Made by a program: the position numbers and the translations under genes. A model generated the notes under the pieces. It did no database searches. It was not told the origin of the DNA and saw only the letters and a list, made by a program, of their open reading frames with translations. From NCBI GenBank assembly GCA_000499405.2, contig HG738138.1, forward strand, positions 24,023,097-24,087,096: a DNA stretch of 64,000 nt, read 5' to 3'. This document shows, piece by piece, positions 15,267 through 28,400 of the stretch (positions are counted from its first letter, which is position 1; each line of letters begins with the position of its first letter). This DNA comes from Onchocerca volvulus. Lineage: Eukaryota; Nematoda; Chromadorea; Rhabditida; Onchocercidae.

Positions 15267-17622
15267 ATGATTGTTGGAAGTGAGTCGAGTGATGCAATTG
15301 CAAATTTTAATGAGGATTCATGGATTGTGCATCCCGTACCCGGTTATGTTGTTAAATTCAAAGAAGTATGGTTTTATTTTAGTTATTTGTCCATTAATAT
15401 GTTGATTAAGCACGACATGTTGATTATATTGAGTTCTTATGTTTACAAATTTTTTTAGTGCTTGAAGCTCAGTTCTAGGATAAAGGACGATATATTGAAT
15501 ATGTGATCACATTATAATTCATTTCTGTAGTATTTTTTGTGTTAATCATGAGACTTATTATAGTGAAAGCGTTATAATAACTCCAGAAAGCATTAATCAT
15601 CTTTTTTGAAGGTAAATTCCAGTTGCCGTACATTGTTGATGAAAGAGAAATGCAAACTTTTTTTAAATATTTGTCATTGCGCACAGTTACCTCCTCCAGA
15701 GGATCTCAGTGAAGTATGTTTTGTTACTTCCTGATGAAATATTATTAATGATATATGATACCAACAATATATAATAATTCGTTATTCTACTTCAAGAAAA
15801 AACTTTAGAGCTTGTAATGCTTATAGCATATTATTTGCAGTTGTTGACTTTCTTTTGGTTAAGGGATTTAAGATGCAGGAAAATGAAGGATAAAGTTAAT
15901 GTCAGTCTGACTTTCACCTTTCACTGACCTGATGATTCTATTCATAGATGAAGCTAATTTTTTTTAGTTTGTTTTTTTTTAATTGCAGGATGAAGTTGCA
16001 AAATTGTTGGATTCAAGTGATCCTTCAAGATATCGTATACCGTTATGTGTTGGTGATGTTGAAGTGGTTTTAGATAGAAAAGGAGAAGATTCTGTTAAGG
16101 TGATGTTCATTTCTTAATAGGCAGCAGATATCATATCTTAGATCCATACTTATGACTTATTTCATTTGTTTCTAGACCCCGTCGGTTTGCTTCATTTACA
16201 GTTGTATTTATTCTCTCATATGATTAGGAGTAGTAATAGTCTATTAGTCTAGATTTCTGACTTTATTCTCAACGCTCTCTGTATTTTAGATAGATGTAAT
16301 CATCAATTCTACGTTTTATTTGATGCGGCTCGAAAAAAGTGAATTCTTCCGACAGTTATTGTTACTAGTAGTTTCAGAAGCAATTGAAAAAAAGCACGAT
16401 ATTAAGATCGATATAAAGGTGTGTTTCTTTGAAATCATAAAGTAGTTTTATTTATTATCGCAGTATTCTGTTTGCAAGCGTTGATATCTTTTCAGCAACC
16501 AAATTATTGCCGCATTACTTTAAACTATTCAACTGTCCATTGAAAATTTTCGCAATCTTTCATTTTTGGTTGCTTATATCATTGGAGCGGTGACTGGATT
16601 AATTAATTCATTAGACTTTTATATATTCAGGGAGCAATTAAATTGAAAAATCGGAAGTGTATCGGTGATTTGAGTGCTCAGAAAATTCGAAAAAAACCGC
16701 GAGAAGCATTTATAAGGGAAGTGGAATCAGTAAAGCAATCGGACGAACAGCTTCCTGAGGTACTAAAGTTTCTTGTTGCTTTTCACTAATTTTCATATTT
16801 TGGGGAATTTAATATCTATGTTTTGTTTTAATCAAGTAATATTCTATCTTTTTGCACTTGATTGCGACTTATCGATTGACTACCCGAGGTGAAGATTCTG
16901 TTAAGATGAAGCTCATTTCCTAGTTGATAACAGATACATATCTTAGGTTCGTATTTATTTTAGTTGTATCTATATTTCATGGTTCGTTATTTATTAACAG
17001 TTGTGTTCATTCATTCATATGATTAATAATGATTTTAGAGAAGTTGTTTTTAATTTTTCCCCATTTATTCACAGAAATAAAAAATTCATGGATTTTATAA
17101 ATCATTTAAAAGTTTTAAAAGTTGCGCAAAATTTAATTTATGAATGAATTGCAGCAATATCATCTTCCGAAAAATTGTCAGCTTCTTCTTCGAAACGGCA
17201 AACAATTAGAAATAAACTTAAAGCTTAGCAGTGTGGAACCACCGGTAGAGAATAATGACAGGTATTGTGGGTTCTTTTTCGAAATATATTAGATCTCTTT
17301 ATTAATTTTATTACGAGTAGTAAGAGAACAATTTGTAAAAGTCATAAATTTAAATAATCGAATTATTAAGCAATCAAATTAAAAAACAAAAAACTTAAAT
17401 AATCGAATTATTATATTTCTCGATGAGTTTCATTATTTTATGTATAATAGGCTTTTTAGGTTAAATATTCGGATGAACGACGATCACGTGTTAATCATTC
17501 TTGATCGAAAGCAAACAATCTTAGATATTTATTTTCCAGTAAGAGTAGATTATAAAAAAACTGCAGTGACATTGTTATCAAATGAAAGAATATTACGGAT
17601 TTTGGTTCCTGTCGTTTGGTGA
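15267..17622 (+). CDS. PIH1D1: PIH1 domain-containing protein 1 (R2TP subunit)
   Basis: PIH1D1 is the phosphopeptide-reading adaptor of the R2TP co-chaperone (with RPAP3 and RUVBL1/2), which assembles PIKK kinases, snoRNPs and polymerases with HSP90. Seven exons join in frame: 15267-15365, 15612-15713, 15989-16099, 16290-16418, 16631-16759, 17155-17261, 17451-17622; 282 aa (human 290). The PIH-N domain shows PVPGYVVK, LFLNICH, LPPPEDLSE, RYRIPLCVG and INSTFY. The KNR triplet of IKLKNRKCIGD matches the basic pair that contacts phosphoserine in the family. The C-terminal half is a CS-like beta domain ending in LRILVPVVW. The exon 2 acceptor (TTTTTTGAAG) is weak but is the only one that keeps phase. 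A TGTTTCAG about 40 bp before the ATG could be a 5' UTR or trans-splice acceptor. Confidence 0.93.
16887..17031 (+). repeat. Degenerate copy of PIH1D1 exon 3 end plus intron 3, inside intron 5
   Basis: The stretch from GGTGAAGATTCTGTTAAG onward resembles 16081-16236, which holds the last codons of exon 3 (GGAGAAGATTCTGTTAAG) and the start of intron 3. Shared blocks include CATTTC, CAGATA, CATATCTTAG, ACAGTTGT and CATATGATTA in the same order. The copy has lost the splice donor: AAG is followed by ATGAAG instead of GTGATG. It is an old internal duplication. Confidence 0.65.
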
Positions 17623-17853
17623 TCTTTACTTGTTGTTGACATTTTTCACTTAGAAAGAAATTGACTCATTTATGGTATTATGCTTTAAAGTGTTTAGTAT
17701 TTTTCATAATTTCATCTTCATATCCCTGAAACAATATTAAAAAGCATCTTTTCTATGATAAAGTACGAAAATGAGGATGTGAGGTTTCTACTGTAGATTT
17801 AGAAGTAGGCGAAATTATTTATAATATTACGGATTAAACTCATTTGATCGGAA

Positions 17854-18075
17854 ATGACATATCATAATTGTTCTAATGGAACCAGTGAAATAATGACGTC
17901 ATTTCAATTACTTACATCTATATTTTCAATTTTATGTTTTGTGGTGCTTTTGCTGAATAATAAGAAGAAGATCAATTATAGGATAAAGTATGTGGTCATC
18001 TTTTTCATCTATTTCGATCTGAGTCGAGTTATTCGGGTATTTTTTTCTAACTATGTGTTGTATGATAAAAAATGA
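17854..18075 (+). CDS. Possible small membrane protein (73 aa), doubtful
   Basis: An uninterrupted frame between PIH1D1 and LDHD starts MTYHNCSNGTSEIM and has two hydrophobic stretches (around residues 18-35 and 46-56) split by NNKKK. I do not recognise it. Its base use is like the surrounding non-coding DNA and no splice context supports it. It may be chance. The rest of 17623-18621 shows nothing else coding; an ATATCAG about 55 bp before the LDHD start could be a 5' UTR acceptor. Confidence 0.15.
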   Translation: MTYHNCSNGTSEIMTSFQLLTSIFSILCFVVLLLNNKKKINYRIKYVVIFFIYFDLSRVIRVFFSNYVLYDKK

Positions 18076-18621
18076 TTCATATATTTCATTATCAAATCAA
18101 ATGATATCGTCTTATTTTCCTGGACGAATGACTTTCCTTATTTACTTTTCTTATTATATTGTTTTGAAGATAGAAAATCTTTGAATCATTTTAAGAATGA
18201 ATATCCTTAGTTGCCAACTGGGATTTTTTCTTCACTCCTGTTTTTATTTTGTGATATATTTATTTTGAAATTTAAAGATCGAAAAAAATTATGAGACTTT
18301 GAAGTATTACTTTTTTTTCTAATCATATTATTTAGAACGACTTCAGTTACTTATGCTTGAAACATTTGGATATATTGTCAAATAAGCATGGATTTTTGAT
18401 TGTTGATTTGTATTTTAACTAAAGCAAATCTGCAGACAGAAAGGATATTTTCGGAATTTCTTATTTTGTTGCATTTCTTGGGTTATCGTAGTAAGTCTTA
18501 TGCAGACTGTGATAAGACTGATTGCATGTATGTATTTGAATAGTGAATAATGGAAACATATCAGGTATGATGATATTTTGTCAAACTGCTGAGGATATTC
18601 TCAATTTGCAATACTGAAAAT

Positions 18622-21600
18622 ATGCTGCTGAGTCGTCGCCTGTTGAGCAAGGTAATTTTTCATTCTGAGTTAATATTTTTCCGGAAAAGTTTTGTACTAT
18701 TTTCAATATAAAAAAATTGTTTTTTCATAATGCAGAATAGTTTTGCTACTTTGTTTCCAGTAAAATTAAGAAGGGAATTAAAGAATAAGTAATTTTAATT
18801 TGAGGGGATTGTTCGATATTTGTTCTTGATAACGAAGTAAAGTTTTAGAGATTGTATATTTTAATACTGATGAAATACTTGAAATTTCAGTAAGTTGTAA
18901 TAAAGCTAGTTGTAGTCCAAGATTTAATACTTCATTTCGAATGCTTATAGCTAGATATTTATATTATTATTCCAGGTAAGTCAACCCTTCATTTCACAAT
19001 TAGAGCGTGTTTTGGGTAAGGAAGCTGTTAAAATAACTACTGGAGAAACGAGTGAAAATTCTGATAATCAGAGACGTCTCATGTACGTTATCAAATGCTT
19101 TCTTGCTTTTCACAAGTTTAGTTTTGGTTGTCAAAATTTTCGTTTCTTTGTTTTCACAATTTAAGAGATTTATTTGAAGTTTGAATTTAAGATTCTTTTC
19201 TTCAGACGTTTCAGGTTTTATCTTATATTTATAGTAAGCCATAGCTTAATTGTAAATTTGATTCTTTGACATCCACGATTAGGACTTTAATCTTTAGCAA
19301 TAGTTTTTAATATTAGAAAACTCATCTTTATTCACGGGATGTTTCATTTTATTTTCCTTAAATGAAATTATCTTTATCAATATCTTTATGACGGATTTCA
19401 GAGGTGGAAATCCGGATGTAGTTGTGCTGCCTAAAAATGTTGGACAAGTTAGTTCTCTGTTGAAGATATGTAATGAGAATAGTATTCCAGTGATACCATT
19501 CAGTGCAACCACTGGTTTAGATGGTTTTCTCAACACGTTTGAGGTTTATTTCATTTGCAGTATTTGACTTCTCCTTATTTTACTCGGAGTATTTTAATTG
19601 AAATTCATTATCTCAGATTAACTATAAAAGACAAAAACTTTTTTTTTACTGTTTTTCTGTTTAGTTATTTGGGTTTTCCAGGGAGGCGTATTAATCGATT
19701 TGATGTCAATGGATAAGATCTTGGAAGTAAACACTAGTGATTTCAATTGTACTGTTGAACCGGGCGTAACTCTTGAGACACTGAACCATAACTTACATGC
19801 AACAGGTCTTTGGTTTCCTGGAGGTATGTTTTATACTAAACTGTTTGAACTACTAAATTTAGAGAAGAATCAGTAATAAGTTTTTTGGAACGAGTTTTGA
19901 AATGAGCACTAGAATTGCAGATCCAGGTGCTAATGCGTCCATTTGTGGTATGGCTGCTACGAATGCAACCGGTACAAATACACTGCGGTATGGTACTATG
20001 GTGCAAAATGTTTTGAACCTGGAGGTATTTCGGTTCCATTTTTTTTATCAATTAAATGAATTTTTTTTTTTTAAATACTGATGTCAAGTTGATGTTATCA
20101 CAGGTTGTTCTGCCCAATGGCGACGTATTGTACACTGCTGGAAAAGGTAGAAGGCCAAGGTGAGTTTTTATTCCTCTTTGTTGTGTGGTGATTTTTGGAA
20201 TAAGGATTTATTGGTTCAACTATTTCATTTTATTGCAGCAATTCACATATTAATATTTTTATAATATAAAAATATTGGTTTTTGAATCTTATAAAAAGTA
20301 AAATAATAATGCATTTGCGAAACTTACATTTTGACATTATTATCATAAAGGATACATGTGGTTATTTTAATGATCGGATTTAATAAAGATTATTTTGTAG
20401 AAGTCATAAAAAAAAATAATTATCAGGAAGTCGGCAGGTTATAACTTGACAAAACTTTTCGTGGGCTCTAAAGGTACGCTGGGAGTGATTACGCAAGCAG
20501 CGGTACGATTATATGCTAGACCATCAGTTTGTAGTGTTGCAATTTGCCCATTTCAAACAGTAGACAAAGCTATTCAGGCGGTCGTTGCCACATTACAATG
20601 TTCTGTACCAATTGCAAAAATAGGTACTTTATTAACTTACCAGATTGCATCATTTAACTCTTTTAGAGTTTAGATTTTTTATCATCGGAGAAAGCTGAGA
20701 TTGTTGAGTTGCATTCTATTCGGGTCACTAACAACAGTTTTTACTTTTCAGAAATTTTCTATTTTATATTTTCAATTTTATCTGTTGCAGTATTTCACGA
20801 TTAATGAGATTTTAGTATGATCTCATGAAATCTTGCAGAATTCCTAGATGCTGCTACAGTGGCTGCCTGTAATCGCTATAGTAAATTAACACTTGCTGAA
20901 TCTCCTACTCTTTTCTTGGAATTTCATGGTAATTCTGAAGCAGAAGTAGCTGAACAGGCGAGCCTTGTTGGTAATTCTTTTACTCGATCTTTTATTTCAA
21001 CTTCTCTTCATCAGCAATTTATCACTTCCTTTATGATAAAGTTCAACTTCTCGTAATTTATAATTAACACTTACCTATATTTTATTGCTATAATGGATCA
21101 TGTAGTAATGATGCTATAAACTTTTGAATTGAAAAGTCGCGTCTCTAAAAAGTAGTCAGAAAAGGCCACTCGCCATGAGTGGACCACTTATGGAAGTAGT
21201 TTAGTTGATTGACTTTTAATGATTATGAAATGTATGAAAGAATGATCCTGTTTATTTATTAGGCGAAATATTTGCCAGCAATGATGGAAGAGAGTTCATA
21301 TGGTGCCATGCGCCTGAAGAGCAGAAGAAACTTTGGGTTTCTCTTCATTCTGCTTATTATGCTGTTTTATCACAAAAGGATAATGTTAAGGTAAGTTCAT
21401 ATATCTTTTTGTTTCATTTTCAAGTTTGAATTATGAAGTTTAAAAATCTACACTGAAAAAATCCAAGTTGAAAATTTATTGAATTATCATTTTGCTATTT
21501 ATAATTTGGTAAATTTTTATTCTAGGTGTAAGATAAACATTATAAATAAAAAAAAGAATAGTTAAAATAAACTAAATTTTAAAAAAAAAGAAATTAATGA

Positions 21601-22997
21601 TACCTAAAACGTACAACGAAAAAAACCAAAAAAAGCAAAAAGTAAACTAACTAAGCTCAATATTTGTATTAATTTTGGCTTCAAAAAATCTAACGAAACG
21701 CAGAATTCTTAAATAAACTGGAGCAACTGCATTATGCGTAAAAGTAATAGTCTATATTAATAAGGTGTAATTTTAGATTGCATGCATCCACTGCAGGTGA
21801 TCAGTTTTTTTTTCTATAGAGAAGATACGGCAAAATCAGTTTAGATCATGTTAGGATAAACGATCAACTTTTAGCGTAGAATATGCTTTAATCAAATTAA
21901 ATTTTTAGGATTCTATCGAAATATTTTATTTGGATAATTTATTTCAGGGTCTTACAATACACTTATCTTTACCAACGTCTGCATTGGCTAAAGCTGTCGC
22001 GGAGACGAGGAAAGAGATTGACGAATCTGGCATTTTTGGTTCGATTTTTTTTTTTTTTTTTCAGTTGAACTTACATTGTTCTTAATGATGTTGTTGAATG
22101 ACAGGCTTTTCATAATATTATATTTCATTTTATACTTTATTCTGATGGAACAGAACAGGAAAAAGTTTCATATAACACGAAAAGATATTAAGAATTTTTG
22201 ACTTTGGATGGCTTTGGTGATCTTGGTTTCCTCCTATTATTATATTATTGAAGTTTCGTTCGAATAAATTAAATTTTAAATTTATTTCTTCTTTCTTATT
22301 AAAATGATTTTGTGATTGAATGATTGAGGGCAATGCTATGTCATTTTAGTGTTTGTTTCCTTTCAGTTTCCAGTTTATTTCTGATTTTCTGTTTCAGGAG
22401 CAGTAGTAGGTCACATTGGTGATGGCTGCTTCCACTGTATCTTTCTAGTTGACGAATCAAACCAAGAAGAGATGAAAATCATTCAGGAATTAGCAGATCA
22501 AATTATCAAGTATTATTTTAAAGAATTTATTATACTTTATAGATTTCGCAATTTTTTAAAACAAGCTGTGAAGATATGATCCAATAGCAACAAATGATTA
22601 TTTTAGTCTATAGTAAATTTTTCATGAAATTTGTGTGGAGGTGATATATTCAGCGTCTTTAAGGAGTGCAATTTTGCTTTATATCTGCTTTATCTTAGTA
22701 AAAAAAAGTGGAAATTAAATAACCCACTGAATAATAGGTATAATGAGGCATTAATTATTGATGTAAATTATTATTTCTATCGACTAAATCTATGATTATT
22801 TGGAAAAAAAAGCTAATTTTAGGCGTGTATTAGCATCAGGTGGTTCATGTACAGGTGAACATGGAATTGGAATTAGTAAAAGAAATTATTTGGAAAGTGA
22901 ATGTGGTAAGGTAGCAGTAAACTCGATGATTGCTATCAAGAAAGCTTTTGATCCAAAGGGTATCATGAACCCGAACGAAATGTTCTCGAAAAATTAA
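18622..22997 (+). CDS. LDHD: D-lactate dehydrogenase, mitochondrial (FAD-linked)
   Basis: LDHD oxidises D-lactate and other D-2-hydroxyacids to 2-oxoacids, with FAD as cofactor, in mitochondria. Twelve exons join in frame: 18622-18651, 18976-19082, 19402-19543, 19682-19823, 19921-20024, 20104-20159, 20427-20623, 20839-20970, 21263-21390, 21948-22038, 22398-22509, 22823-22997; 471 aa. Exon 1 ([10 protein letters not shown]) is a short basic presequence. The FAD domain shows [36 protein letters not shown] and [18 protein letters not shown]. The cap and C-terminal domain shows [31 protein letters not shown] and the family-typical DPKGIMNP. Two departures stand out: the flavin loop reads [10 protein letters not shown] where relatives have a Gly-rich FGTGTGLEG or FSGGTSLEG, and GDGNFH reads GDGCFH. 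The FAD-binding frame is otherwise intact, so I expect an active enzyme. Confidence 0.95.
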
Positions 22998-23059
22998 TTT
23001 TTATTTCATTTTGCAAATTGTATAAGAATATATCTTGTTGTGCAATTTTTCCTTCTATG

Positions 23060-23215
23060 ATTGCATCAATTATTATTGTAAATTATAATCATTTTTTACA
23101 AAATCTATGGTTATCTGAAAAAAAAAAGAAAAAAAGGAGAAAAAAGCTTTTAAGGCATGCATTAGCATCAAGTAATTCATGTATTGGTGAAGATGAAATA
23201 TAGAAAGACAAAAGT
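23060..23215 (+). pseudogene. Decayed tandem copy of LDHD intron 11 end and exon 12 start
   Basis: Just after the LDHD stop, a stretch repeats 22744-22895 in order: ATTATTATTGTAAATTAT, then AAATCTATGGTTATCTGAAA, an A-rich tract, and GCATGCATTAGCATCAAGT, which corresponds to the exon 12 start GCGTGTATTAGCATCAGGT. In the exon frame it reads ALASSNSCIGEDEI and then a stop, against [15 protein letters not shown] in the real exon. The acceptor ATTTTAG has become TTTTAAG. Weaker similarity may run to about 23330, past the end of the original exon. Confidence 0.75.
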
Positions 23216-23412
23216 TTAAAATCACTTGATGTGAATAGCAAATATCAAAAAGTAATGAGAATTTGAAAAAATTTGATTTTTACATTAACAAGATTTTAAT
23301 ATATGATTTATTTTGCTAATTGTTATATTAGGTATCATATTTTGACTCCCAGAATTTTTTTCCTAAACTCTAGTCTTAGTCTTCGAAAATATAAATGCTA
23401 TATTATTTTATG

Positions 23413-23418
23413 AATAAA
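23413..23418 (+). terminator. Candidate polyadenylation signal of LDHD
   Basis: AATAAA about 415 bp after the LDHD stop. It lies beyond the pseudo-exon, so the decayed copy may sit in the LDHD 3' UTR. Confidence 0.35.
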
Positions 23419-25406
23419 CTATTATTGTTGCTATTTACAAAAAAATGTGACGTAATTTCACATTTACTGAATCTGTCTTCTTATCTTATGTGATATGAAA
23501 AAATAATCTTGGTGGAATAAATCGAAAAATTTGATAGAAATTTTGGAAAAATGCCATCACCTTTTTTTTTAGTTTTTAAAAATAATTTTTCAAACTATTT
23601 TACGAAAATACGCATTATTAGATCTCTCTCAGTAGGATTAATGAGACTGAAAACATAGGCGCCTCAGAATATATATACCGCATCAGGTTATACTTTACCA
23701 TTGCTCCATTCAATTGTAGATATGTTCAACCTTCAGAAAATGCTTGAGAATTATTGATTATCTGGATTAAGAAATGTTTTTATTTTGAAAAACATTAATG
23801 AATTTTGAACTTGAACTCGTCTGGGATATCTCGGGCTTTCAGAAGATGAATTTTTGGAAAGTTTACTCGCGAAAAATCACCTGCGTTACTTATCAGCAAC
23901 TTTGATTGCTTATGATAATGATAAATAATCTAAAAATACAAAGAGTAGATTTTTTTCATTTTCTGTAATGGCGATAACAATAGACAGAGAGTATTCAACA
24001 TATAAGATATATATATGTAAATAAGCCTAACTGCTTGGCTTAAAATTTTTATGGCCAAATTAACTTTTATCATCAATTAGTTTAATTGCTTTGAAAATTC
24101 GATCCCAGTCATCAATTGTTTAATGCTTGGAAAATCTTTCATAAAATGGAATTATAGAAAATGGATAAAAAAACGCAAAAATATTGAAATGGAATTTTTC
24201 ACTAAAATTATGATTTCAATATTTAGAGTTTTCCCAGTTCAGGGATTTTCTCGGCTGATATTTCATATAAATGGTTTGGAGGTTTGTTCTTTTTTTTCTG
24301 GTCTATTTAATTAAAATAATCTTGTCATCTTATTTTTTCCATTCAATTCTGAGAATATAAATGTAGCTTTCTGAAGGCATTACTTTATCAAGCATTTATC
24401 AGTTAGATTGTTCCGATCTGTGATTTTTGTTTTTTAATTTTTGGTCTTGACGATGCAATTTTTGATCTTTTCATTGCAAAATGAAGAAACATTATGGAAA
24501 TTTTGCAGCTAATTCTTGAAAGGGCTAAAAATGTTGATTATTTTGAAGGAAAAACAAGACTATATTTTTGCTATTGTAGCTGTTGCAAAATGTATCCAAA
24601 GATTTAGGTTAGAATCTTGAATGCACTGATTGCAACGTGGAAAATTAATTAATTAATTAATTACCTTCACTTTTCGCATATAGCGAATTGTCTTTAATCA
24701 TTTCATCACCGAACTATTACCATTTATTAATTATTTTTCCTGAGATATAATACTCGAGAATTATTTGTTGTATTCTTCAATCATTTCAGGTAAAACGAAT
24801 TTGCTAAAAATAGGCTTGAAAAATTTAGAAAAAAAATTGAAAACAACAAATCATATTATCAGGCATTATACGATCACTGTTACAAATATGATTTAGTTGC
24901 AAACTTTATGCGTTAAACATCAAAATTAGGGAAATTAATTTCATTCAAATATGAAATCGTTGAGGTATGTATAAATAATATATCATCTTATCATATGGCC
25001 AGTGATGATAAGAGTGATATGATTATAAATTATCGATCTTCTCCTCCTTTTTTCGTATCAAAATGATGTTTTAATGATATGATTGCAAGTTTTTTTACTT
25101 TCATCCTGTAATGAATGATAATGAAATAAAGTTCAAATATTTCTACCATTAAATTAAATATGCTAAAAGAAAATCAATATTATAAAAGTATTCTACACAT
25201 CGTATTATTTATTTACTTTACTTAAATAAACTTTTTCTATTATATTTCAGTATTTTCTTTAGAAGTAAAAATTTCAGAAGTAAAAAAAAAAAAAAAAAAA
25301 AAGTAAATAAATAATAAGGTTAATATACGATAGATGAGACAATCTTGGAATTAAAATAAATAAATATGCCAAATAATTAGCTAATTTAAATAAAAATAAA
25401 ACTTAC
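23419..25406. other. Convergent intergenic region between LDHD and the GPCR
   Basis: Low-complexity AT-rich DNA with a short TTAA repeat near 24645-24660 and an A tract near 25280-25302. It should contain the terminal exon(s) and 3' UTR of the minus-strand receptor, because that gene's last certain exon ends in a good donor at 25406. One candidate acceptor (TATCTCAG, near 24750) opens a very short frame ending in a stop, but I cannot confirm it. Confidence 0.4.
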
Positions 25407-28400
25407 CTGTTTAGCAAGAATAGTCATCCTTCGATAATGATTATCCTCAACAGTTAATAAATTACCAGTAAATTTCCTTTGATTTTTTAATTGCTCTTCT
25501 CGTGTTGATGATAAATTGGTAAAAACTGATACAGAACTTGGTCGATGTTGTGATGTTAGCATTAGCTGAAAAAAGAAATCTAATTCATTTCATTTTTTGT
25601 TTATTTATTGATTAATTTATTCATTTAACAATTTTATATTTAAATTTCAATATTTCCATTTCTTATTGCTTAATCTCTAAGAAATTATCAAGTTGCTTTT
25701 TTTTTTTAAATTTTATCACTGATCAATAAATAAACTTGACTTTCTAATTAATCTAAATGGAAAATAATGTTCATTTCTCTATTTAATTTTTATCAATACC
25801 AATTCTTCTCGAATTTTGGATATTTTTCTAAATTTCTTTTTTTTTTTGTTTCCAAAAATTATTTTTCAACTATTTTAAATAAATTAAACCTGTTCGGTTC
25901 GACTTATATCGGCACTTCGATTAGGCTGCCTTGATGATTCATAAGCATATTCCACACGACTGTAATCTTCTACTATTCTAAACTTTTTTAATTTATAATT
26001 ATAAGTTCATAATTCTAATCTAGTTTTCTATTCGGAAGAGCTAAAAACATTAAATTTTCATATTTTTGAAAATGTTTACGTTTTGAATGCTTAAAATTTA
26101 ATATAGCAATTTGTGTTAAAACTTTTTTAATAATTCGAATTTCATATAAATAATTTATAATCATAAATTAGGCCTTAGGCCTCATAATGCCCATTTTTGA
26201 TCGCCAATTCAATACCTTGAAAGCTTTCGATTTGGACAAAAATCGCAAAATAATTGAAGAAAAGTAATACGAAAACGTTTATTCATAATGCAATATATTA
26301 GAAAATTAACAGCTGAATTGATTAATGATAAAAGATCCATAAAATCACCAAGCGGTAAATAAACCTGTAATTCAAATAGAATACACATTTCATTATTCTT
26401 TATAATCTTATCATAATTCACAAGTAACCTATACAAAAAAATGTATAGAAAAATATTAAAAAAAAAAAAGATTAAAAAATATTAAAAGTTTTGAAATCGT
26501 TGAAATTATTCCAATTTTTCGACATTACTTATTTCCTAGAAGTAATACTTAAATGTTGCACGTAAAAATATTTCTTAAGAAAATTTCTCCATTTCACTAT
26601 TATATTTAATAGATGTATTAAAAATGGATTTTGAATAAAAAATAGGAATTTCGAACAAAAATAAATTGCTTACTTTTTGATGAAAAGTATCACCAGTAAA
26701 AATGCCCGTCAATACATTCATAACACCTTGTGGTAATTCCGTTATCAGAAATATTGATAAGACTGCGACAAGCATTGGTGTTGTATGATCTTTCGGTACC
26801 TTTCGCTTCATCAACTATTAAATTGTTTTTTGCTAATTAATAAACATAAATTAGTAAGGAATTGAATTTAATAATAACCATAGAATTTATATCAATTATG
26901 TATTAATTTAATGAATTATTTCAAATCTTTTGAATAAATTTTATTGCAAAAAATATCTTTCTTATCCGATTAATTTCATATTGAATTTGAATATTTTCTA
27001 TGATGCCATCTTTCTTTCTTCTATGATAAATATTCTACTTCATTTATTGCTAATACATAAAACAAATATAACTTTGATCAGAGATGCGTAATTGATCGAA
27101 TGAGAAAGTTTACCGGCAAGATTTTAAATAATTTATTAAATTAATACATATTTGATTATAACTATCTATTATTATGAACAATGATGGAATATATTTACTT
27201 TGAAAATCTAATAATTTTTAATTTTTGCTAATTCATTAAAGGTTTTATCTTTTTCAGCATCTATTTTACATTTATTTTAATGCTTTTATATTTTTATATT
27301 TCATGATTAATTATTCAATATAACACAGATATTACTGGTTGACATTCAGAGTAAAGAAAAAGGTAAAATTTTGCAAAAACGAAAGTTTTCAATCCTTATT
27401 TTTCAACCCTTAAACTTTCTAATCCCATCGGAGTAGGAATGAAAAAGAAAAAAAAAAAAAAGACTTTATGAGGAGCTATTTTTTCCTTTCTTCTTCTTCT
27501 TCTTCTCATCATGCTGATTTGAAGAAAAGTTCTTTGTGAATAAATAAAAAAAAAAGAAAAAATATGTGTACAAGATAATTGAATTTTAAAAGAAGTGGCA
27601 GTGTTGTTCCATTTGCATCATTACTATCATTCAATCCAAAAAGTTTTGAAATTAGCTTTGCAATTTCAAATATGTTGCACACTAATTCAAGAAGTTCGTT
27701 TACAAGAACTATAAAATATATCTTTTTTATTGATAATATCAATAAAAAATTTTTTTTCTCCATCTATGTTATTAAATTTTTTTGCGCAAATTCACGAATG
27801 CAATGTGTTTTTTCTTGCTTAGCCAAGGCTCATTAATTAGAGTATTGAATTGAAAAATCTAAATGATTACCTATTTTTAAGTGAATATCTAAGACATTAT
27901 CATCTAAGTGATTATCTAAACTATTATCTATCTATTAAAATTTTGATTTGCTTCAATAATTTAAGGCCCTTATAATGATTTTCAAGCATTCAATTATTAA
28001 AAAATAAAATATTTGAAAAAACAAAATGTAAAAAAAAAAAAATAATATTCTAATCAACTGATAGGATATCCTTGAAATTTCATATAATTTTTAAAAAAGC
28101 TTTATATATTGCAAAAAAAAAAATATCATATATTAAAATTAATTATTAATTTTTTTTCAAAAAATGCGAAGAAAATCATGAAAAACCTGCGCAAGAGTTC
28201 GCCTTTGATTTGATAAATCGGCGATCACTTTGACTAATACAATAATTGATACAGTTAATAGAAAACATGGTACTACTTTGAAAAGTATTCCATTTGACCA
28301 AAATGCTAACTGAAACGACATATGGAAAAATATCTTTCATTCAGAAAATAAAAAAAACTTATTAATTCGAAAATACTTATTCAAAATTAATTAAATTTGA

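Noticed and set aside
15475..15684. 69-aa minus-strand open frame
   Set aside because: It overlaps PIH1D1 exon 2, where the plus strand carries the family motif NICH and LPPPEDL.
27509..27836. Overlapping open frames of 84-85 aa on both strands
   Set aside because: They lie in the intron between TM5 and TM6 exons of the receptor and are rich in Phe/Lys from AT tracts.
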